From contig CANFUJ010000007.1 in the NCBI GenBank assembly GCA_947450165.1, positions 1 to 40,053 of the forward strand: a DNA stretch of 40,053 nt, given 5' to 3'. A program made the translations under genes and the position numbers. A model generated the notes under the pieces. It searched no databases and had not been told where the DNA came from. It saw only the letters and a program-made list of their open reading frames with translations. Positions 18,347 to 27,300 of this stretch are shown here, piece by piece. The stretch's first letter is position 1. Every line of letters begins with the position of its first letter. This DNA comes from Chitinophagaceae bacterium. GTDB lineage: Bacteria > Bacteroidota > Bacteroidia > Chitinophagales > Chitinophagaceae.

Positions 18347-21300
18347 CTATCTAAATAAGGTTAACGTTCCAAAACTATGTGCAGGTTGGCCTTGCTGTGA
18401 TTTATCGTAATTCATCCCTTCCCAAACTTTGCCGTTTCTAAATCGAGCTTTAATTTTCCATGCATAAGCATCTTGTGGCATAGGAGCTCCTTTGAACGTT
18501 CCATCCCATCCTTCAACAGGACTTCCAGCGTAATCTAATTTGGTTGTTCTAAACAATAATTTTCCCCAGCTATCGAATATCAATAACTCATATTCAGCCA
18601 AGCCTTTTCCTAATGGTTTAAAGTATTTAAAATCGATTTGGGTGCTGTTGGCATAAAAAGCATTCGGAACATATAAATATCCTGGATAACCTATAATACG
18701 TGCATATTTTATAACAGTATCCACACAACTTGTGGTAGTATCTAATACCGTTAAACGCACTTCATAATTTCCAGTATCACTATATAAGTGAGATACCACA
18801 TCTCTTGTTATGGCAAAGGATCCATCTCCAAGCGACCAATTATATTTATAAATTGGATAATCAGGTGTTAAATTTAAAAATCCAAAAGTATAATTGGGTA
18901 TGTAAATCGTTGGTGATGGCGTGATGGTGAAATCTCCTTGTGGCAATGCATATACTTTGATATAATTCGCTCTTGTTAAGGAATCTCTACAACCATCTGC
19001 GTTTATTGCCAATAACGTTACTGAATATGGCGTTGCACTTGGGTTTAAAATTATTGTTGGCGATGTTTCGGTTGTAGTATATCCGTTACTTACGGTCCAT
19101 AAAAACGAAGTTGCATTTGCCGTTAAGTTTATAAAACGAACACCAGAAGTATCACAATTTTTTACATTATTGGCAATGAAGTTTGCCGTAGGTTTTTGAG
19201 ATACAACCACAGAATGACTAATCGTATCCGTACAAACCCCATCTGATGCCGTTAGTAATGTGTTATAAACACCTACAGAAGAGAATAAATGGGTTGGATT
19301 GTTTATGGTACTATTGGCTGTAGCATCGCCCCACTCCCAAGTATATGCGTTTGCATGCTGACTCGTATTTGTGGTAACCACGGCAAGTTGACCCGAACAA
19401 CCAAGCGTATTGTTAAAGCTGAAAGCAGCAATAGGCATCACGCGAGAACGGAAAGTAAAGCTGCTGGTATCTGGGCGGCATGCATAAATATTAGATACAA
19501 TTAACGTTACCGTGTAACTTGTATTGGCTGTGGTGATATTGATATTTGGATTTTCATTTATACTCACCAATACACCATTTAAATACCATTGATAATTTGT
19601 TGCGTACGTTGAGCTGTTGTTAATTGCTGCAACAAACGGAATACAAGCTTGTGGATTGCTTAAATTGAATATTGATTTTGCAGTAGGGCTTATTTGTAAT
19701 GCGCCCGTTGTTGAATCCGCACATCCAACTGAATTGGTAGCAACTAGTTTTGTATTAAATATTCTTGGTAAAATATCTGTTGGCAATGCCGTATATCGAT
19801 ATGTGAAATTGCCTGATGTTGCACGTTGAATACCATCTACATACCATCGATAAGTTAATGGCGTATATATATTTGCCGTTGTATTGTTTATATAAGACAC
19901 CAAAGTATCCAAACTACAAGTTGTTAGATTTAATGGCGTGAAAGTAGCTACCGGTTTAGCATACACGCTCAAGAATCTAAACGAACTGTCCTTACAACCA
20001 GATGCATTTTCAATCACCATGACTACTTTAAATCTACCCGAATGATTAAATGTATAATTTAAAATAGGATTAGAAATTACAACAGGATAAACTGGAAGTG
20101 TTGTATCATATACATACCAAGTTATTGATTCCGTTGTATATCCTGGTACAGACCCTGTGATTATAAAAGGAGAGCAATTCACTGGATTTATATTGGTGAT
20201 GATTGCCGTATCGGGTTTGCTTAAAATGGTAATCGATCTAGTAATGGTATCGAAACATACCAAACCAGTTGCATTACTTTGTTGTGCTTCCAATTGTACA
20301 TTATATACACCTGGATTTAGGTACATATAATTTGGCTGAAAATTTGTATTAAAAATACCATTCCCAAAGCTCCAAATGTAATTGGTAGCGTTGATGGAAT
20401 TATTTATAAATCGAGTAGTATCGCCAAAGCAATATACGGTTTGACTGGTTGTAAACGCTGCCGTTGGACGCGGATAAACGGTAATCGATGTATTAATCGA
20501 TGTATCGCTACAACCGTTTGTCATATTGATTTGGATATTAAAATTACCCGCTGTATTGTACGTATGATTTACTATGGTTTGAAAGAAATTTGTAGTTTGT
20601 AATGGTGTGCCATCTCCAAAATTCCAAGTAAAATTGGTTGCTCCAGTACTTGTGTTTATAAAATTCACCGAATGCGAAACACAGCCGTATAATTCTGTTG
20701 CGTTAACAGAAACACCAGGATGAATTACATTAGGCGCTACACGAATTTTAATGATTTGCGAATCTCTTCCACATGCACTTATTGCAACAAGTTTAAGCTC
20801 GAAAGTATCAACAATTCCTGTGTAATATGTGTGCGTTAATGTACCAAGTGTTGTGGTGGTTTGGATTGGCGTGCCATCTCCAAAATCCCAATAATAGGTA
20901 TGTGGATTTCCCAATGAGCTATTGGTAACTTGTATGGTAAATGGCGAACAACCTGATGAAGAAGAAACAGCAAATCTTGCTTTTGGATCAGCTCTTACAA
21001 TTACACTATCTAAATATGTTGTGGTATCACATTCATTAAATGCTCGTAGTGTTATATAATATGTTGTATCAAAAAATCTTGGGTTGCTTACATAAGTTAC
21101 TGGACCAGGATTTGTAGCCGTTGATGTTTGTCCATTTCCAAAGTTCCATTGATATCTAAATGTATCTCTAATATTGGTTTGATTTACGAATGAAATGGTT
21201 AATGGTCCACAACTGTCTCTATTAGACATTGTAAATGCGGCGGTTGGTTTTGGTTTGGTATAAAAAGTATGGGTTAAACTATCGTTTTTACAACCAAATG

Positions 21301-24300
21301 CACTTATAGAAACCATTTTTATTTTAATGGAATCGCTTGGTCCTTGTATTATATATCCTGGAAATACTGAGCCTGCCCCAATAAAGGTTTCTATTCCCAA
21401 TTGATTGATGTTATACCAATTGTAGCTACTGTTTGGAATGTTTACATTTCCTGGTGATAGTTGTGAAGTATTATTAATCACAATTGAGTAAGGCCAACAA
21501 GCAGTATCATAAGGCCAACGAAAATCTGCGTTTGCATCAGGATTCACATAGATGGTGTAATTGGTTGCTGGACCAGCGCAAGCACTGGCTGTGGATGAAA
21601 CAGCATATACCACAGAGTCTTGAGCTATACCATTGTTGGATAAAGTCATTGCACCTAGTGTTGGGCCATTGCCTGCTGGCAAATAACCTGTTACGTTTCC
21701 AAATGAAACTAACGTCCATGCATAAGTTGCCCCTGCTGTAAAGGAAGACCAATTCACTGACGTAGTGGTGTTTCCATTACAAACAGATTGGCTCAAAGGA
21801 TTATTGCTGATAGAAGCAAGCGGATTTACTGTTATATCAACATTGAATGGTAAACCTGGGCAACTTCCTGCTGCGCCTGATATTGGTGTTACCACATATG
21901 TTACTGTTATAGGAGCAAATGTTGTATTATATAACGTACCACTAATCGTTGATTGATTTGTTCCAGATGCTGCCCCACTCATTCCTACAGTAAGCGTTGG
22001 AGCTGACCAATTATATACTGTAGCGTTAGGTACTATTGTATTTGCGTTGGGTTGACCATTTGCTGGATTTAACAGAAACCCTATTCCACTACAAACAGTT
22101 TGCGTTAATGTTGGGATTACAGGCTTTGGATTTACCGTTACTGTAATTGTAAATAGCTGACCGATACAAGAATCTGCAATGCCAGACCTTGGTTTTACTG
22201 TATACACAATAGTTTGTGGTACATTACTAATATTAGTTAATGTATCTGCAATTGATGTTTGTGGAATAGACTGACTTGACTGACCTGTTATATTTGAATT
22301 GTTTGATACCGTCCAAGTGTATGTTGTACCAGAAGGTACTATTGTATTTGTATTATTTACTGGCTGAACATTAAAGAATTCTCCACTACAAATTGTTTCT
22401 GTTGTGTTTGGAATAACTGGAGTTGGTGTTACAACAATTTGATAAGGAGTTGGCGTTCCAGGACAAGCCGAAGTACCCGTAGTAGAAGCTGTTGCTGTAT
22501 AAGTAACTGTTATTGGATTAGGGGTTGTATTTATTAATGTTTGTGTAGGAATTGTGCCCGATCCCGAAAGTGTTACACCACTGATACCAAGAGGTTGTAC
22601 TGATGTCCATGGAATTATAGCATTTGGAGTGGGTGATGTTAATGTTACCGCTTGCGAAATATTACCAGAACATATAGATTGATTTGGTAGAGAAAAAACA
22701 ATTCGAGGTGCAGGATTTACAGAAATCACAACAGTAAAAGTATTACCAGGACAACTGCCAGAGATTGACGAAACGGTATAAGTTGCCGTTTGTACAAAAT
22801 CAGTAGGATTAAACAATGTGCCTGTTATATTAGATTGGTTCGTTCCGGTTGCACCTCCTGTTAAACCTCCAGTTACCACTGGAAGGCCCCATGAATAAAG
22901 GGTGTTAGAAGGAACGCTAGAGGTTCCACTTGGAGATATTAAAAAACTGGCACCACTACAGATTGTTTGTAATTGACCAGAAACTACTGGTGTGGGATTT
23001 ACAATTACATCTATTTGTGTTCTTAAACCTTCGCAATGTGCAGGCGTTGTTTGACTCACAAAATATGAAATTGGTGAAGTAGTACTTGTAGATGGAGTTG
23101 GGGCTGTAGCAGAAGCCGTTCCTCCGGTTAATGATGTGTACCAATTCAACGTATGGCCAGGCAATGCTGTTGCAGTAAGTGCAACAGGAACATCATATTG
23201 GCAATAAACAACTGGACTAGGAGCAACAGGAGCCAATGGACGCGGATTAACAATTACAGTTGTTGTACCTGCTTGAGATGTACAATTACTAATCGTAACC
23301 GTTACACTATAAACACCATTTGCATTTAATCCAGCAGCATTAATAGATGGATTATAATTTGTGCTTGTAAATCCATTAGGTCCTGTCCAATTCCATGTTG
23401 CATTTCCTGTTGATGTTGTTGTTGCGTTTAATTGTAATAATTCACCATCACAAATTGCACCGTTGTTTGTTACAGTTGGAACTGGTGGCGGCGTTGGGTC
23501 TACTAAATTAAACGGACCAACTGGTGCAGATGGACAATTGGTCAATACCACATACACATTAGAATATGTTCCCGCAGGAAGTAATGGTATTGTAATTACA
23601 CCAGTTAAATTACTCGTTATGGTTGATGTTTGAGCACCAGCTGAATTCGTATAATGCACTGTGTAAGATGTTGATGCATTTAATCCATTTAAAGAAATGC
23701 TTCCTGTTGAACTTGCACAACTGGATGGATTAATTGATGATGAACTGCTTATTACTGGAGTAGCATTTATAACAACAATTGTTGATGCGGTTGCTGATGG
23801 ACAATTCAATGTGGTTGAAGTGGTATATGTTGCTATAGCATACACTTCATATGTTCCATCCATAGCCGTTGTTGCATTTGCACTTACCTGTGGGTTTTGA
23901 GAAGTCGATGTAAAACTATTTGGACCCGACCAACTCCATGTCACTGGCATTGTACTGGTTGTTGATGCAGTTAATGTTAATGCATTTCCAGTACATACTG
24001 GTGTATTTGATGATGCAGTTGGAGTTGCGGGTGTTTGGTTTACTGTCACATTTATAGTTCCTGCTGGGGAAGTACAGCTATTAATGGTAACCGTTACACT
24101 GTAGGTTCCTGTTGCTAATGTTGTTGCGTTGGTAATGGTTGGATTTTGATCTGAACTTGTAAACGAATTAGGCCCTGTCCAACTCCATGTTGCTGTTCCA
24201 GTTGATGTAGTTGATGCACTTAAATTTATTGTATTTCCACTACATAAAGGATTTACACTTTGAATCACAGGAGTCACAGGCGGAGTGGGATCTACTAAAC

Positions 24301-27300
24301 TAAAAGGACCAACAGATGTCGATGGACAATTGATTAATACCACATACACATTGGAATATGTTCCCGCAGGAAGTGATGAAATTGTTATTACGCCAGTCGA
24401 ACTACTCGTTAAAGTTGATGTTTGAGCTCCAGCTGAGTTCGTATAATGTACTGTGTAAGATGTTGATGCATTTAATCCATTTAATGTTATACTTCCTGTT
24501 GAACTTGCACAATTGGATGGATTGGTTGATGATGAACTGCTTATTACAGGAGTAGCATTTATAACAACAATTGTTGATGCTGTTGCAGATGAACAACTTA
24601 ATGAGGAAGCATTATACGTTGCCGTAGCATACACATCATACGTTCCATCCATCGCTGTTGTTGCATTTGCACTTACTTGTGGGTTTTGAGAAGTCGATGT
24701 AAAACTATTTGGACCCGACCAACTCCATGTCACTGGCATTGTACTGGTTGTTGATGCATTTAATGTTAATGCATTCCCTGTACAAACTGGTGTATTTGAT
24801 GATGCAGTTGGAGTTGCTGGGGTTTGGTTTACTGTCACATTTATAGTTCCTGCTGGGGAAGTACAGCTATTAATGGTAACCGTTACACTGTAGGTTCCGG
24901 TTGCTGCTACTGTAACATTGGAAATGGAAGGGTCTTCATCCGAACTTGAGAATCCATTCGGTCCTGTCCAGTTCCACGTTGGTGTACCAGAACCAGTGTA
25001 ACTCGTGTTCAACTGAAGTGTATTACCGCTACAGATATTGTTTCCAGAAGGTACTGGCGCTGATGGGGTTGTTGTAATCGTGATGTTTGTATCTATATTT
25101 ACTGCTGGACATCCATTTCCTGCTGGAATGTTGTAATTCACAGTATAGGTGCCCGCTGTACTCGTAGATGGATTTACGGATCCATTACTTGTATTCAACG
25201 TAAGTCCTGTCGTTCCTACTGGTGATATACTAAAGGTGCCACCCGTTGCTCCCGTCAATGTAACACTCTGATTCGTTTGATTTGTACAAATCGTAGATGG
25301 ATATGATATCGTTGCTGTTGGTGATGAACTTACTGTAACCGAAAAAGTAGCCTGACATCCAAACTCATTTGTATAAGTAATGGTTGATGTGCCCGCCGCA
25401 ACGCCAACTACCGCTCCCGAATTATTAACTGTTGCCACACTCGTATTCGATGATGACCATGGTGTACTTGTGGCTGGATTCGTTGTTGCACTAAAACTCA
25501 CATTCGATCCCACACAAATTGATGATGATCCTGTGATTACGGGTAATGGCTTTACAATAACGTTTACTTTTTTAGTACAACCATTGGTATTTGTATACGT
25601 TATGATACTAGTGCCTACTGATACAGTTGAAACTAATCCTCCAGTACTTATTGTTGCAACGCTTGTGGTTGCTGAAACCCAAGGATTTATGGTTGCTGCT
25701 GTTGCACTACCCGTTAGCTGACTTGTGTTGTTCAAACAGATAATTGTATCTCCTGTTATGGTTGGTAAAGGATTTGCCGTGAATGTTACATCAGATTTAC
25801 AACCATTAGAATTTGTATAAGTGATTACTGAAGTTCCAGAACTTACTGCTGTTACTACTCCCGAATTTGTAACTGTCGCTACACTTGTGGTTGCTGAAAC
25901 CCAAGGATTCGAGGTAGCTGCTGTTGCACTACCCGTTAAAGTTAAAGTGCTTCCCACACATATCGCCGAATTACCCGTTATTGTTGGAAGTGGATTGACC
26001 GTAACCGTAATGGACGTTCTAGGTCCTTCACATCCATTAGATGTTGACTGACTAACATAATAAGTTGTGCTGCCTGCTGTTGTAGTGGATGGTATCAATG
26101 AGGTTACTCCTGTTCCACCAGTTGAAGTGGTATAATAAAGTAACGAGTTGGATCCAGTACCTGTTGCAGTTAAAGCAGAAGCTGTAACATTTTGGCAATA
26201 AACAACTGGGCTTGTTACTGTTGGTCCTGAAGGTGTATTTGTAATTGTTATGGTTGTACTCACATCAACTGCCGAACATCCATTTCCTGCTGGAATGTTG
26301 TAATTCACAGTATAGGTGCCCGCTGTACTCGTAGATGGATTTACTGATCCATTACTTGTATTCAACGTAAGTCCTGTCGTTCCTACTGGTGATATGCTAA
26401 AGGTGCCACCCGTTGCTCCCGAAAAGGTAATATTCTGATTTGTTTGATTTGTACAAACTGGTGAAGGATATGATATCGTTGCTGTTGGTGATGAACTTAC
26501 TGTAACCGAAAAAGTAGCCTGACATCCAAACTCATTTGTATAAGTAATGGTTGATGTGCCCGCCGCAACGCCAACTACCGCTCCCGAATTATTAACTGTT
26601 GCCACGCTCGTATTCGATGATGACCATGGCGTACTTGTGGCTGGATTCGTTGTTGCACTAAAACTCACATTCGATCCCACACAAATTGATGATGATCCTG
26701 TAATTACGGGTAATGGCTTTACAATAACGTTTATTTTTTTAGTACAACCATTGGTATTTGTATACGTTATGATACTAGTGCCTACTGATACAGTTGAAAC
26801 TAATCCTCCAGTACTAACTGTTGCAACGCTTGTGGTTGCTGAAACCCAAGGGTTTGTGGTTGCTGCTGTTGCACTACCCGTTAGCTGACTTGTGTTGTTC
26901 AAACAGATAATTGTATCTCCTGTTATGGTTGGTAAAGGATTTGCCGTGAATGTTAAATCAGATTTACAACCATTAGAATTTGTATAAGTGATTACTGAAG
27001 TTCCAGAACTTACTGCTGTTACTAATCCCGAATTTGTAATTGTTGCAACGCTTGTGGTTGCTGAAACCCAAGGATTAGTTGTAGCTGCTGTTGCACTACC
27101 CGATAAAGTTAAAGTGCTTCCCACACATATCGCCGAATTACCCGTTATTGTTGGAAGTGGATTAACCGTAACCGTAACCCCTTTCTGACATCCATTAGCA
27201 TCTGTAAATGTTATGGTAGCAGATCCTGCAGCTACACCTGTAACTACTCCTGTGTTACTAACTGTTGCTACACCTATGTTAGACGATGTCCAGGTTCCAG

